From assembly GCA_019055375.1 (NCBI GenBank), contig JAHQIW010001435.1, positions 62,001 through 126,000 on the forward strand: a stretch of 64,000 bases of DNA, read 5' to 3'. The position numbers were made by a program, and so were the translations under genes. A model generated the notes under the pieces. It searched no databases, was not told the DNA's origin, and saw only the letters and a list, made by a program, of their open reading frames with translations. Positions 23,929-34,614 of this stretch are shown piece by piece; within the stretch, counting starts at the first letter, position 1, and every line of letters starts with the position of its first letter. Source of the stretch: Parelaphostrongylus tenuis (lineage: Eukaryota > Nematoda > Chromadorea > Rhabditida > Metastrongylidae).

Positions 23929-24393
23929 ATGGAAGTAAAAGACGATTTTTAGTACGATCGCCGACTTGCTCGAGCTAGACACATACGGAACTGGCGAACG
24001 AATTTGATGAGGGATTTGCAAGATGAAAAGCGGTATCAGAACAACGAAGACGACAATGCAGCGCGTAGAGGTGTAAGGAAGAATAAGAATGAACAAGCAC
24101 TATCAGTTAAGGAAACTCAATTAAGTGAATATTATAGTTCTACTGAGGATAAGGGCACGTTAGACACCACTCCCGCAAGCAATACAGATGTAGACGCCGA
24201 GAAGGGTCCCATTTTCAAGATAACGAGTAGTTTGGAAGAAACAAGCAGTGCTAAAGCCGAGAGTGTTGCTCTTCTTGGTGGACAAAAAGCGAATGAGCCA
24301 GAGAATGGCTCTTGGTTACCTACAGGCCCGGCGCAGGGAACGCCACCTAAGAAGGAACCAGCACGTGGTAGTTGGCGATTAACGGATTATTAG
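17647..24393 (+). CDS. Tetraspanin-like membrane protein (nine exons)
   Basis: Exons inferred from splice sites and phase: 17,647-17,713; 19,144-19,284; 19,331-19,374; 20,347-20,425; 20,870-20,996; 21,050-21,131; 22,246-22,553; 22,631-22,720; 23,953-24,393. The product is about 460 residues. TM1 and the small loop come from exons 1-2, TM2 from exons 2-3 (L-C-A-F-C-N-R-L-K end), TM3 from exons 4-5. The large loop follows with N-S-T, then R-F-C-C-C-G-F-H-S-P-L-E-W, A-P-C-C-N-F and I-F-E-G-C, a tetraspanin-type CCG loop with extra cysteines. TM4 is exon 8 (V-I-G-M-C-C-G-I-V-S-I-M-I). Exon 9 is a 146-residue hydrophilic tail ending R-G-S-W-R-L-T-D-Y. The ATG lies 6 nt after TTTTATAG, fitting SL trans-splicing. 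Weak points: exon 7 needs a one-base frame change near 22,405-22,430 (A-run indel, unseen splice or damage); the exon 5 donor is GTCAAA; the exon 7 acceptor is weak. Long introns hold SINEs and tRNA-core elements. Confidence 0.72.
18135..18392 (-). mobile_element. SINE family C, in intron 1 of the tetraspanin-like gene
   Basis: Minus-strand head GAGCCGTGACCGGGTGGTTG (from 18,392 down) with the conserved CGTCGCGGCGCG-type segment. The body contains the ACGTTCAAGAAGAAGACG-like block. It carries a G-rich interruption (18,308-18,340). Confidence 0.7.
18835..19037 (+). mobile_element. Single tRNA-core TIR element (family A)
   Basis: TIRs AAGAGAATTGAGTGATGGAC (about 18,838) and GTCCACCACTCAATTCTCTT (about 18,949-18,968) flank a cloverleaf at 18,867-18,938. 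It has a perfect 7-bp acceptor (GCCTCAG/CTGAGGC), 5-bp anticodon stem, loop CCGTATA (C at position 33), and TTCGATT T-loop. The TIRs extend the acceptor helix by over 20 bp. A conserved tail (AGTTATATAAGTAATA... to 19,037) follows. Lies in intron 1 of the tetraspanin-like gene. Confidence 0.8.
19567..19815. mobile_element. TIR element with two opposed tRNA-like cores
   Basis: Left TIR CCCAATAATGTAGAGTGATG (19,567) and right TIR CATCACTCTACATCAATAGG (to about 19,813) enclose a minus-strand core (19,599-19,670) and a plus-strand core (19,708-19,781, acceptor GCGTCAG/CTGACGC). The cores are diverged in their T arms. A short AACGTAGAAAGAGTGAAGGC spacer, itself TIR-like, separates them. Located in intron 3 of the tetraspanin-like gene. 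Confidence 0.75.
21290..21655 (+). mobile_element. tRNA-core TIR element
   Basis: Starts with the family tail of a preceding unit (CACCGCTTAGAGAGG). Then comes the left TIR ACCCAATAATGTAGAGTG (21,351), a leader hairpin region with TGTTGACAGATAACGC, a tRNA-like core (about 21,541-21,610, B box GGGTTCGAATCC), and the right TIR ending CATCATTGGGTATATT. In intron 6 of the tetraspanin-like gene. Confidence 0.7.
21730..21995 (+). mobile_element. tRNA-core TIR element
   Basis: Leader CTCAGCGTAACTGGGTTTAA, then GCTGACAGATAGATGCACTG, tRNA-like core at about 21,843-21,916 (B box GGGTTCGAGCTTC), right TIR AAAGTTTTGCAC...CTACATCACTCAG, and a tail hairpin CCTCGCTAGAAGCGGTTG. Adjacent to the previous copy in the same intron. 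Confidence 0.65.
22837..23150 (+). mobile_element. SINE family B, in intron 8 of the tetraspanin-like gene
   Basis: Head GCGCATATGGCGGAGTGG, near-canonical A box, followed by the family body (CAGACTGGTCTGAGG, GGGAGGATAAGCAGCGCTG) and tail (CTCTCAGGGATTGATCAG). One of the best preserved copies. Confidence 0.85.
23398..23560. repeat. 53-bp inverted repeat with CGAAACGTCAGC in the loop
   Basis: Arms 23,398-23,450 and 23,508-23,560 pair over about 53 bp (core TTTGACGATTTATTCGG). The 57-nt loop begins GCGACAAAGTCGAAACGTCA, a small hairpin followed by a GAAACGUC string reminiscent of part of a hammerhead core, but CUGAUGA is absent. In intron 8 of the tetraspanin-like gene. Confidence 0.6.
23893..23928. 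repeat. (TA)n microsatellite
   Basis: About 36 bp of TA dinucleotides shortly before the last tetraspanin-like exon. Confidence 0.9.
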
Positions 24394-24504
24394 GGTACAT
24401 TGACTAATTGAATGTATGACGCTTTCACAGCATTACATCATAAAAGAGCTTGACAAGAATTTAGGTGGGTTTTTCGATACTGCACATAAAATGCGTTGTG
24501 AAGA

Positions 24505-24727
24505 TCAAGTTCCTTTTATCTTCTCTGCCTCATCAATAAAGCTTCGAAAAATCGGTAATTTTCTTAATCCTATGAGTATACAGCAGGTATAAATAGTAAT
24601 TGTAGTGAGAAGGGTGACATTTATATAGAAGAATACGAAAATGATGCAAACTATAGCCAAGAATTCTGTATATGACACATCAAATAAATCATTATACAGG
24701 TTTTGTTGTACAGACAGCCGTATTTTC
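24505..24727 (-). CDS. Terminal exon of an unrecognised membrane protein gene
   Basis: Following acceptor ATCTTAGCTAG the minus strand reads one base plus 73 codons to TGA at 24,505. It has one long or two short membrane segments (F-L-A-I-V-C-I-I-F-V-F-F-Y-I-N-V and I-T-I-Y-T-C-C-I-L-I-G) and a cytosolic-type end R-S-F-I-D-E-A-E-K-I-K-G-T. It converges tail to tail with the tetraspanin-like gene with 111 bp between stops, which supports both. Upstream exons were not found. Confidence 0.45.
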
Positions 24728-24759
24728 CTAGCTAAGATAAACGAAATAGAAACCAAATA

Positions 24760-26940
24760 TATTGTGAAAACATCTTGTTATTCTGTTGGCATGATGTATT
24801 AGTGTAAGTTCACAGCGCAACTTTTAAACGATAACGCAACAATCTACTTACTTGCGCGGATACAGTTCAAATCTGTTTGGAGCTGAAATCACTTGAACCA
24901 TGAGCTGCAATATCCCTTTGCGGACGATGAGGGTCAATATGACCCTCAGTTGGTCGTGCGGTTCGGATGGGCTACGAAGAGTGTTGCATGCTCCAATACA
25001 AATTCGGGTTAATAAAGCTCTGTGAGGAACATTATCATCGAAAAATTGCGAATTCCCAATGATAAGACTTCTGTATAACTGATTTTAAAAACAATTAATG
25101 CTATTGCTGCCCAAAACCTTTCTTTTTTTCAAGAGAAAAAACCATATACTTCCGCAAAAAGGATTATTTCGCTGCTGTTGTTGGGCATTTTCTCCTATCT
25201 TTTAAATGTTTTCGTAGTCAATAGATAACTTGAAAAATTCTGACTCTAATACTAAGCTTCTTGTTTGAAAATAATTTCACAGTACGTTCTAATAAGAAAT
25301 AAAAGATGACGTTTTGCAACGCAATCCAGTTTTTCTAATTGGAAGCAGATTTTTGGGATTATAAGTTAGATTTTGATACTCAGACTCATGTGCTAGAACT
25401 AGCTTGAATTATAACTGAGAAAGCTTTTATGAACATGTTTATAAAAAGGATGATGCTCAACTGTCTTGAAAATCCCTACTTTTGGAATAACTTCTGCCGC
25501 ATACATCCGTAATCCAATGATTGCGCTCGTGATCCTTTGGTTTTTTCTATAAAAGACCTATTCCACTAGATTATCAGTATTCATTTGCTAGTTGAAATTA
25601 AAAGAATTTAAGTGGTACATTTTGTTCATCGAATTGCTTGATTTTTGCGCTGCAACAGTCGAAATAAAATTTTGCTCGACATTTGTGGATTTTCACCGGA
25701 TAAAGTTTCTTCTATGAACAATTAATAGCCACTCGATAGCGCAAATACCAGTAATTTCAAAAACGTAATTTATTTTTGGAGAGGACTCCTTAATGAGCTG
25801 TGCTAGTCAAAAGAAGATTGGGTTTCGCACTCCAGAGGATGGGATTCTGCGAAATTGGCCTCAAGACACCGCGCCATTAGCAACACATCAACTAACTGCG
25901 AAATGTAATCCTCTTTTAATTGCTACAGTACTATAAAAAATTTTCTCTTCAAAACAAAGATATTGTGGAAATCATCGAGATTTAAGCCGTCGAAAATTTT
26001 TTACAACTCCAGTGGGAAAGCTAACTTCAGTGGATAATCTTGAGTGTGAAAGATTTCTTGTTGATTTTTACTGTTAGAGCGCATTGAGGGAGTCAGCGCA
26101 AGAATGAAGCATACATTCAAAATTTCCAAGATTTAAACTCTATCGACTGGTTAATATAATCTGACAAGAATTAGGAAACTCATTTTCCCGAAGATTTGGT
26201 CAAAACAAGATGCGGACATTAAAAATTATCCAAATTTGCAAAGTCTAATGTTCTTTCGACTGTTACAACACTCTAAGTCCTTTGTCAAAGTCAAGTACAT
26301 CATTAAAATTGCTAAATTTTCCTTATCTAATGATTATCAATTGCTTATGAAAAAAAGCTTTATCCGGCGATAAATGCTTGAATGTGAAACAAATTTAAGG
26401 AAAAAAATAATTAAATTTACTTTTTTTAACTATCGAATGGCTACTAAAACGTTTTATACGTTTCTACCAAACTGCTCAGAAAGGGTGGGGAAAACGGGAA
26501 AGAGCCGCCTTCCATATCTTCTTCGCCTATCATAGCTATGAACAGAGAACTCGAAAGAAATTATACATTGATCTGAGAAATGAGAATCTGAACTGCACTA
26601 ATAATCAAAAAAATATCAAGAATTATCGCTGAAGTGAGATCGCATGTAACAAGCAGCACTATTTTTGACGAACTACTTACTGTTTTACAATTTTCAGCCA
26701 GTATGGTCAATTTTATGCACTTCATGTAATAAAGTATATGGAAAGATAAAAGAAATAGAAGACAAATTTGACTGAATTGTAGGTAAGCATAAATAAAATA
26801 AGGTAAAAATGCTCAAGCCTCTGAATATAGTTTTTACATAAATACTCGGCTCTTCCTTTTGAAAGTGAGGACCATAAATTGATCAATCACGATATTTTGA
26901 ATAAAAATAACCTTACTGAAGCCTAATCCATCATGTTTAA
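24760..26940. other. AT-rich stretch without recognised genes
   Basis: No exon or element identified in more than 2 kb. The one clear structure is a palindrome at 24,929-24,949 (TGAGGGTCA, three bases, TGACCCTCA), described in the findings. Confidence 0.5.
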
Positions 26941-26954
26941 GCATTTATTGACAC

Positions 26955-28340
26955 ACAAAAAAAACCAGCAAGACCGTATTGTTGTTCAAAAAGGGAGACC
27001 TTCACGACATAGACAATTATCGCCCAATCTGCTTGCTGTCCGTTGTCTATAAACTCTTTACTCGAGTCATCCTGAACAGGATTGACAGAACACTGGACGA
27101 AGGACAGCCATGCGAACAAGCAGGGTTCCGAAAAGGATTTAGTACCATAGACCACATCCACACAATCACAAGACTCATTGAAGTTTCGCGAGAGTACAAA
27201 CAACCACTCTGTCTCACTTTTATCGATCTGAAAAAAGCCTTTGATTCAGTGAAAACAGAAGCGGTTATAGAGGCTCTGGATAACCAGGGAGTCCCTACTC
27301 GGTACATAATGATCCTTCGTGAGCTTTATAAAGATTTCACGACCAGAATATCTCCATTCTACAACAATATCACCATTGACGTATGAAGAGGGGTTCGACA
27401 AGGCGATACAATATCGCCAAAACTATTCACTGCCACCCTACAAAACGTCATGCGAACATTAGAATGGGACGAAATGGGAGTGAAAATTGACGGTCGACAA
27501 TTAAACCATCTTCGCTTTGCTGACGATATCGTTCTCATAACACCGAACATCAGCCAAGCGGAACGAATGTTAACTGATTTCGATAACGCCTGTGAAAAGA
27601 TCGGTCCTTAATTGAATCTAACGAAAACAATGTTCATGAGGAACGGATGGGTTTCTAATGCCCCATTCACGCTCAACGGAACGACAATTTCCGAATGCTC
27701 CAGTTAAATCTATCTAGGTCGTGAAATCAACATGATGAACGACCTAGCCCCAGAGTTGAGCAGGAGCAAACGAGCGGCTTGGGGAACGTTTAAGAGCATC
27801 GAAGATGTAGTGAAGAGGACAAAGAACATCCGACTCCGTGCCCGCCTTTTCGACTCGACAATTATCCCTGCCCTAACGTATGCAGCAGAAACCTGGCCGC
27901 TACGTAAGCAGGATGAAAGATCACTTGGAGTTATCGAACGCGCAGTCGAAAGGTCGATGCTAGGAGTATCCCGTATTTCGCAAATGAGACAAAGGATCCG
28001 AAGTTCCGACTTACGTCAACGATCGAAAATCAGAGACGCCGTTCTACACGCCAGGATATCGGAAATAAGGTGGGCCGGACACGTGATGCGCTTCAACGAC
28101 AACCGATGGACGAGAGTCGTTACCGACTGGATTCCTCGGGACGTCAAGCGCTCTAAAGGAAGACCACTGACCCGTTGGTCTGATTTCTTCACGAAAGCTA
28201 TAGAAGAAAGATATGATGCTCAGCGAATCCCTAGAGCGAGGAGGACCCACTGGGCTACTCTTGCACGCGATAGGAAAAAATGGAAGAGTTGCTGGTACCC
28301 GCTCGAGTCACTCGACGATCAGCGGGACGACAGGTGATAC
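26955..28340 (+). mobile_element. RTE-type LINE, 5'-truncated, reverse transcriptase pseudogene
   Basis: One frame (phase of 26,979) runs through the whole element with three in-frame stops (about 27,384, 27,609 and 27,705) and no frameshift. It encodes the reverse transcriptase from the L-F-K-K-G-D...N-Y-R-P-I block, through F-I-D-L-K-K-A-F-D-S-V (catalytic Asp), G-V-R-Q-G-D-T-I-S-P, and R-F-A-D-D-I-V-L-I (F-A-D-D box near 27,516), to the RTE C-terminal region with A-E-T-W-P-L and W-A-G-H-V-M-R near 28,068. The apurinic endonuclease domain is absent, so the insert is 5'-truncated as after incomplete target-primed reverse transcription. The 3' end has the RTE-like GACAGGTGATACAGGTGATA tail. 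Dead by its stops but young enough to keep one frame. Confidence 0.93.
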
Positions 28341-28364
28341 AGGTGATAGATTCTTTTGTGTTGG

Positions 28365-29445
28365 AAGGAAACCAGCGGCGATACAAGCTCATTCGCTGGA
28401 GAAGAACTTTTCGTAGGAATGTTAGTAACCATTTGAAAGTTCAAATCTCGGGCTACTGCGCTACGTGCTCGTTTTTTTGAAAAACTTCACAGCACTTTAG
28501 CAAAAAGAAATCTTGACTCTACTCAGTTATGAGGCGGCAAACGAAAAACCGACCTTATTTTCTGAACAGGAACTTTTCATAGGATTGTTTTTAACCATTT
28601 GAAAGCTGAGACTTCATGCTACAGCTCCATGTCACCAATTTTTGAGAAAGACCTTTTTTACCGCTGCTACAGTTGGGATTTCTTGGCTTTACACACATGC
28701 ATATGTCTCGCCGGGCAGAGCTCTTTCGCTGGACTATTAGTGACCATTCGATAGCATGATCAAACTTGATTCCAACGCGATGCTTATATCCTAAAAAGAC
28801 CATTCTCTGAAAAGCAGCGGGTAAAATAAGCTGCTACGCAGCTGGTAATAATTCGACTTCTCAGACGTCTCACGCGAATCACGTGGGCGCTGACTGGCGG
28901 CGGGCAGTGAACGATTATGAACGCGTAGAGAAGTATTGCCTCAACAGTCGCGTGATCCTTTTTCACACATCGAATTCAACTTGTTTCACCTGTTCCGTTG
29001 CAGAGGAGTTTTGTGTGGAGATCAGAGTGCTATAAAAGAATGTGTTGAAAAACTGAGGGCGTTGGGCTGTAGCCTCAAATCTCAGCTTTCGTGGTTACTA
29101 ACACTCCCATAAAAAGTTTTTCTCCACCGGTAGAGATCGAATTTTCATTTGTCCACTCATAATTGGAAAGAACCCAAAACTTTCGTATTACACACATGCA
29201 TATATTTGCAGGACAGAACTCTTTCCTTAAATTATAAGTAGCTGTTCGATAGGAGTGCGCGGCGCGTGTGAAACATATCCATGTTTTGAATACCACAGCG
29301 CTGTAAGAAGATTCCAAAAAATGAACACATAGCGCAGTAGTGCGAGATTCAAGCTTTTGAAAGATTACTAAACGTGCAATGAAAGGTCTTTGTCCAGAAA
29401 AAAATCGTTTCTTCACTTGCTTCCGTCTAACAGAAAATAAACCAT
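28365..29445. mobile_element. Nested long-TIR elements (family D)
   Basis: Repeated family-D arm sequences occur at about 28,385-28,480, 28,555-28,640, 29,060-29,140 and 29,320-29,410 in alternating orientation, suggesting two overlapping or nested copies abutting the 3' end of the RTE. No coding capacity. Confidence 0.6.
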
Positions 29446-29449
29446 ATGT

Positions 29450-30070
29450 ATTATGTGTTATGTAAAATGCGTGTGTAATCATAACGATCACTAAAGAAAG
29501 AAATCGAGCAAATTTTGTTGGAACTGCACAAAAAGTAATTATTGGCTATCCATCCGTGTACAAGTTCCTTCACTAGTCCAATACAAGCGGTAGCGTGGAT
29601 AACAAATTTGTTACATTCTTTTTTGTCACAAGATGAACGCACATATGGCTGAAATTTCAGTACTATTTCATTTCACTCATCTATAACATCCACATCTTGA
29701 AGAAGTCACCCAATTTCAAGTGAGATTGGCTGCTGAGTGAGGATTCTTTGCTCTTTTTTCATTAATGCTGTTGAACAGGAGCTCATATCAAGGCCATTGT
29801 TAGTTTCCTTGAGCTTGAGGAAGTGAGGTGATCTCATGGATGAAGTCATAGACTTCAAGGTGATGACTTGGTGTTATAGCTCGTTCCATACGCGATCAAA
29901 AGTTGCCTAGCACATTTTTGAAAGGAACTATCACCACTACGCTAATCGCTTCCAGCATATAGTGGAATGAATACCTTGATAAAATGAATCGCTGTGAAGC
30001 ATGCTTACTTAATTAAATGCAACAATTCTAAAGATCTTTATTCAACTGCCTTTTACGATGTTGTGATGTT
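29450..30070. other. No gene recognised
   Basis: Only short chance frames. Confidence 0.4.
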
Positions 30071-30074
30071 TCAG

Positions 30075-30330
30075 ACATATCCAGTGATGCAAAGTGATGT
30101 ACGAAACTTTCGAGTCAGGCGGGACTCGACACCCACATCTCACTCTATCCGGGTGCGCGTGCTCTAACCTATTGCATAGATACGTTGTAGCGTAGAAAGA
30201 GTGGTGAGTAGAATGGACGTGAGTAGTGCAACGGATTAGAGCACGCGCTCTCAGGTAGAGTGAGATGCGGGTTCGAATCCATCCTGGCGAGAAAGTTTTG
30301 CACATCACTCTACATCACTTGGTATATTTG
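30075..30330. mobile_element. TIR element with opposed tRNA-like cores
   Basis: Left TIR near 30,085 (CAGTGATGCAAAGTGATGTA) and right TIR (GTTTTGCACATCACTCTACA, 30,295) enclose a minus core (about 30,110-30,180, partly collapsed) and a plus core (about 30,215-30,290) with A box GTAGTGCAACGGATTAGAG and B box GGGTTCGAATCC. Same plan as the 19.6-kb copy. Confidence 0.7.
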
Positions 30331-30434
30331 CAATAAATACAACCAAGCATAGAGATCTGAAACACTTGCTACTGTGACACCAACCATTTTTCTTTCAAAA
30401 AGCGTTGACAAAATCGCACATATATATATGAGGA

Positions 30435-30642
30435 AAGCCGTGGCCGAGTGGTTGTGATGCTCGCCGCGGCGCAGTGCTGAGCTGATTCATATCCGCAACT
30501 TTTGCCGTCAATTGACAAAGAACACTCTATGGAACGCCACAGCTACTCCGTCCTTGAGATCGCTAGGAGACGGCTCGATCAGTATTCTGTGACGTTCCAG
30601 ATGAAGACGAAAACGAATTGAAGTCTAGAGATTCGGGATCCG
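30435..30642 (+). mobile_element. SINE family C, well-preserved copy
   Basis: Head GCCGTGGCCGAGTGGTTGTG with a serine/leucine-type A box, B-box-like GATTCATATCC, then a roughly 150-bp body with CTATGGAACGCCAC, CGTCCTTGAG and TGACGTTCCAG. Best copy for a consensus. Followed directly by a CA microsatellite, which may have grown from its 3' tail. Confidence 0.8.
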
Positions 30643-30651
30643 CACGATAAA

Positions 30652-30798
30652 CACACACACACACACACACACACCACACACACACCATCACACCACACAC
30701 ACACACACACACACACACACACCACACACACACACACCACACACACACATCACACACACACACCACACACCACACACATACACACACACACACACACC

Positions 30799-30862
<64 letters not shown>
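30652..30862. repeat. (CA)n microsatellite
   Basis: About 210 bp of CA repeats with CACCACA and CATCACA interruptions. Cysteine/valine-rich frames on the minus strand are artefacts. Confidence 0.95.
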
Positions 30863-30865
<3 letters not shown>

Positions 30866-30899
30866 GCACAGTGAGACGGAACAAATAAAGTAAAGATAG

Positions 30900-33800
30900 A
30901 AAAGTAGTCTATCATACGTTGAGCACGTAGCGGCGACATTCTAACTTGAAAGTGATCTAAGTGTTCTAAATGTTTATTACTTCTTCACTGTGCTTAAAGT
31001 AGCTGTTGTATGTTTTTCTTTTGTTGCGATTTCTTCTTATTCGCTGATAAAGGGAATTGTAAATTCAGTGACATGCAAGTCTTTCCTGTAGAACAACTTC
31101 GGCAAATCGGATTTCTCTTGAGTTTGCGATTTCAGCTGAAAATGAAATGTTGATTGTGGGCATGTCATGATTCTATGAGGATGTATGTACTAAGAAGATT
31201 TTTCTAAAAATCAGCAGGGTAGTTTGCTTTTTCTAAGATAATCACAATTACTTATGAGACGTTTGGACTTCTGTAATTCAAAATTAACAATGTCCACGAA
31301 ACACTGTCCTTTGGATTGGATGCGGTATTGTTTTTCCACGGCCAAAGTGCAGTAGTTATAAAATAATAAAGAGTATGTCTAAAAAGTTTTCTTAAGAGAT
31401 CTTTTGCACTTAGTTTTGATAGGTTCAACAAAGCCAATTTTGAGTCAACAAATGAGTGCTTGCTGACTGGTAGTGCGACAGAGCAGAATGATTTGAATGG
31501 CTCTCGTTTTCTGAATGATCCTATAACTTGTCGATTATTCCTTGGTCTTTTTGCTCAGTTGTAGAATGTAACAGTATATTTTACCTGACCTTAACCATCA
31601 AGCATTCGCACGCACTATTGTATAAGAAGTAACCAAAGGCTTACGATCATTGTACAGACGACCATTTTCTCAATTTTTTTAGGGTGTGCTTTTCTGGTGA
31701 TTTCTATTTCCAAATTTGAATTAGGTTCTATGATTGTAAATACTGGATCAAATCTGAAAATTGTTAGGTCGAGTGCCCAAAAGCATTTGATCTATCATTT
31801 ACACGACTGACTTACATATAATAATTGCTGTCTGAGCATCGAATTTTCACTCCAATTCTGGCACGTAGAGTACTTGTTATAGACAAGTGCTAAATTACCA
31901 ACTTATTATCTTTATCTTTCGTATTGTCACTTGGTGCTAGCTTTAACTAGAAGTCCATTGTCAGTCGATTTTACTAAAACATTGCATAAAATATCACCAA
32001 AAAGTTTTTTCACTTGCTCATTGGAAGAAGATTTTTGATTCCTCGTATTTGATGGAGCTTCCGAGTTTGTTTGGCGTTAACCGTAGTGAACAAAAAATTG
32101 AGGGACAAGAGGTGACATATAGCCGTGTACACCGTCGATACTTCGAAGAAGCCAAGCAAAAAACTTCATGTTCTCACTCCTCCAGATACTTCTACATATC
32201 GTCGCCACATTTACGCAAATGTTCGATGATGAGCGTGCGTGTGTTGAGCCGACTACTAGAAGAGGATCCGCGGATCCGCTGGAAAGCCAGCAGTTGAGAT
32301 GTTATGAAATGCGCTGGGTAGCCCTCGTTCTTCTTTCTAGCTGTGGAATCTACTCATTCACATGTCTTACACCCACGGTAGAGCTTAGTATTTGGTTTGA
32401 TAGGTTTTTTCTCATTAAAAATATAAAACACTGGTAATCGCGTAATATTTTTCGTGTCTCCTAAGATCACCTGAACAATTCTGTCGCTCCACGAGGTCAA
32501 ATGAATCCTCTATCGTTGGTTAACACTTTGGGCACTACAAGGTCACAGTGTCTGTCCCGCTCCGTTGCTCGCGCGGCGAGTAGTTCATTGTGCCGAGTGA
32601 TTAGTGATGGAGATCATCGGGAAAAAGGTTGATGGTTTGGTTCCCTCCACGATGCTTCGAATCAGTTCCTTTTTGTTTTCACTCAGGATGCGCCATATCA
32701 TTAACATGCATCTATTCAACAATCTGCTTCAAATAAAAGAAAGGGGCCATTAACATCTGGGTTTCTTTTGCTGTAATGACAACGCATCTAAAGGAACCTT
32801 CAAGACTAAACGACATCAAAGAGTCTGCTGGGAAGTGTCGTGGTAGGGGATCGAGCAAGAAACTTTCTTTAAGATGGTCTGTATCACCAAACACTCGGCA
32901 CAGTGAACCGTGCGCCGCCGTGCGCTTAGTGCGACGGAGTTGGCGCTGTGACTCGGTAATACCTAAAGTGTTATGTTATTTGATTCTCCTTTTGTCATTA
33001 TTTGCATTCTTCTTGAACACTCTTTTTTTAGACATTGCTACACATTCTGTTTTTAACATTTAAGATCGGAATTTGTTTGTTTGGTAACGTAGAGTGAAAA
33101 CCTGTAATGACGTAAAACTTGATAGTTGTCTTACCCTTATGCATTCAATATTTTTACTGAATAATACCTTCGACAAATTGAATTTCAGACATGGTTCTGC
33201 AAGTAAAAATTTCTGCGAACGTGAAAAAAATATTAGATTTACTTGCTGAAGATTACTCTTTGAATTTACTTTTTGAACACAATCATTAGGAACAACGGTG
33301 AACTTGAAGTTTAAATTCGTGTATTCTGATTTAGCAGTTTCTATCTACTGATTAGCAGGATTAAAGCGGCAATTGAAAATCCAAACTGTTAAGTGAAATA
33401 TGAAAGAATCATTTAAAGGCCGACATCGTCATCATTCTGAGAGCTGCGAGGTCATCTAATATAAAGGGAACATCTGACATTTTTATAAGAGGACTTCTTA
33501 CAATGTATCTGTATCACTAGAAAATATCTCAGAGATAATGTTTAAGATGTTAACGAAAGCGCAGTCGTCAAATTGCACATAATGTTTCGAAGGAATTCCA
33601 AAGATGATCGCTTCACGAAATGTTGGAGATGTGGACTTAGTTGTACGCCTTCTGAGAACAATGCCAGAAACTAAGTATTTAGATATTCTTCATCCTCCAT
33701 CAAAGCAGACAGTGAGGAAAAGGGTAACCAGTTACTTGAGAATGTACAAAAAACGAATCAGCATGAGATGTTTTTTTGTAGAACTACTAATCACTGCGAC

Positions 33801-33990
33801 GCTGGAGTTGAAAAGCCATTGATGAGGAATGCGGAAGAATAGTGAGTGATCGTAACCAGAGCAATTTCCTATCCCCGTCGTATTTTTACCATGGAAATTC
33901 CCTTCTGTTAATATGACAACGTGACATATAACGATGAGGTAGTGAGACAAGCCAAGCTACAAAGGATGAAGAAGAAAGCGTTTGGCGTTG
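30900..33990. other. No gene firmly recognised
   Basis: Frames at 32,049-32,297 and 33,604-33,822 (plus) have protein-like composition (Y-S-R-V-H-R-R-Y-F-E-E-A; V-R-L-L-R-T-M-P-E-T-K-Y) but no identifiable domain and only weak splice signals. Confidence 0.35.
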
Positions 33991-33999
33991 TAAAATTTT

Positions 34000-34250
34000 T
34001 GAAGAATGCACCACGTATTTGACTTCATCAAGTATCGTTGAAGATAAGTGAATGCATATCTTGCTTATACAATATCTTCAAATATCCTGTCGATATCTCA
34101 AAACAATGTTTCGGCCATTACAAGCAAGTTTGGCACAAATTTTGGCAATTTCGGAGAGATGAGTAGCTTGGTCAGTTTGAGTCGACACCGCAACAATAAC
34201 AGAGTTTATATTGCAAGACACCCATAACCACTAGGCTACCCCGCCTAGCT
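34000..34250 (-). mobile_element. SINE family B, decayed copy
   Basis: Minus orientation. The diagnostic segments (GCACCACGTATTTGACTTCA, GTGAATGCATATCTTG, CAAGTTTGGCACAAATT) are recognisable in order, and a tRNA-like head lies at about 34,180-34,250 (CCACTAGGCTACCCCGCC on the plus strand). Confidence 0.5.
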
Positions 34251-34614
34251 AGGACACTCGCATCAATATCTTGAAACATACAACTTGAAAATGTTCTGCT
34301 CTAGTTTTACACTCCACATCCAACATAGGCTGAGGTGGACAATGTTGGTAAAACCAAATGTTGTTTAATAAAATTAGGAATATGAGTGGCTCTTTGGTGC
34401 ATTTGATAGGAAGGTGCATTATATCTAAGGCACAAAGGAAGACATTTAAGGTTAATATCAGCATCGCATCGTTCTCTTCCAATATTATGAGCAGTCAAAT
34501 TTACTAGAATGTGACTAATTTCTTAATCAGAAGTTATTATTAGGATGAAGAAAGGTTCCCTCACGCAAGCTGAAAATTCGAAGTTTACACATAAATTCAG
34601 CTTTTAACAACAGT

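Noticed and set aside
24004..24393. Stand-alone 129-codon gene
   Set aside because: The frame opens at a TTTTTAG acceptor at 23,953 and continues the tetraspanin TM4 exon in phase, so it is better read as its last exon.
30563..30939. Cysteine/valine-rich minus frames
   Set aside because: Artefacts of the CA microsatellite.
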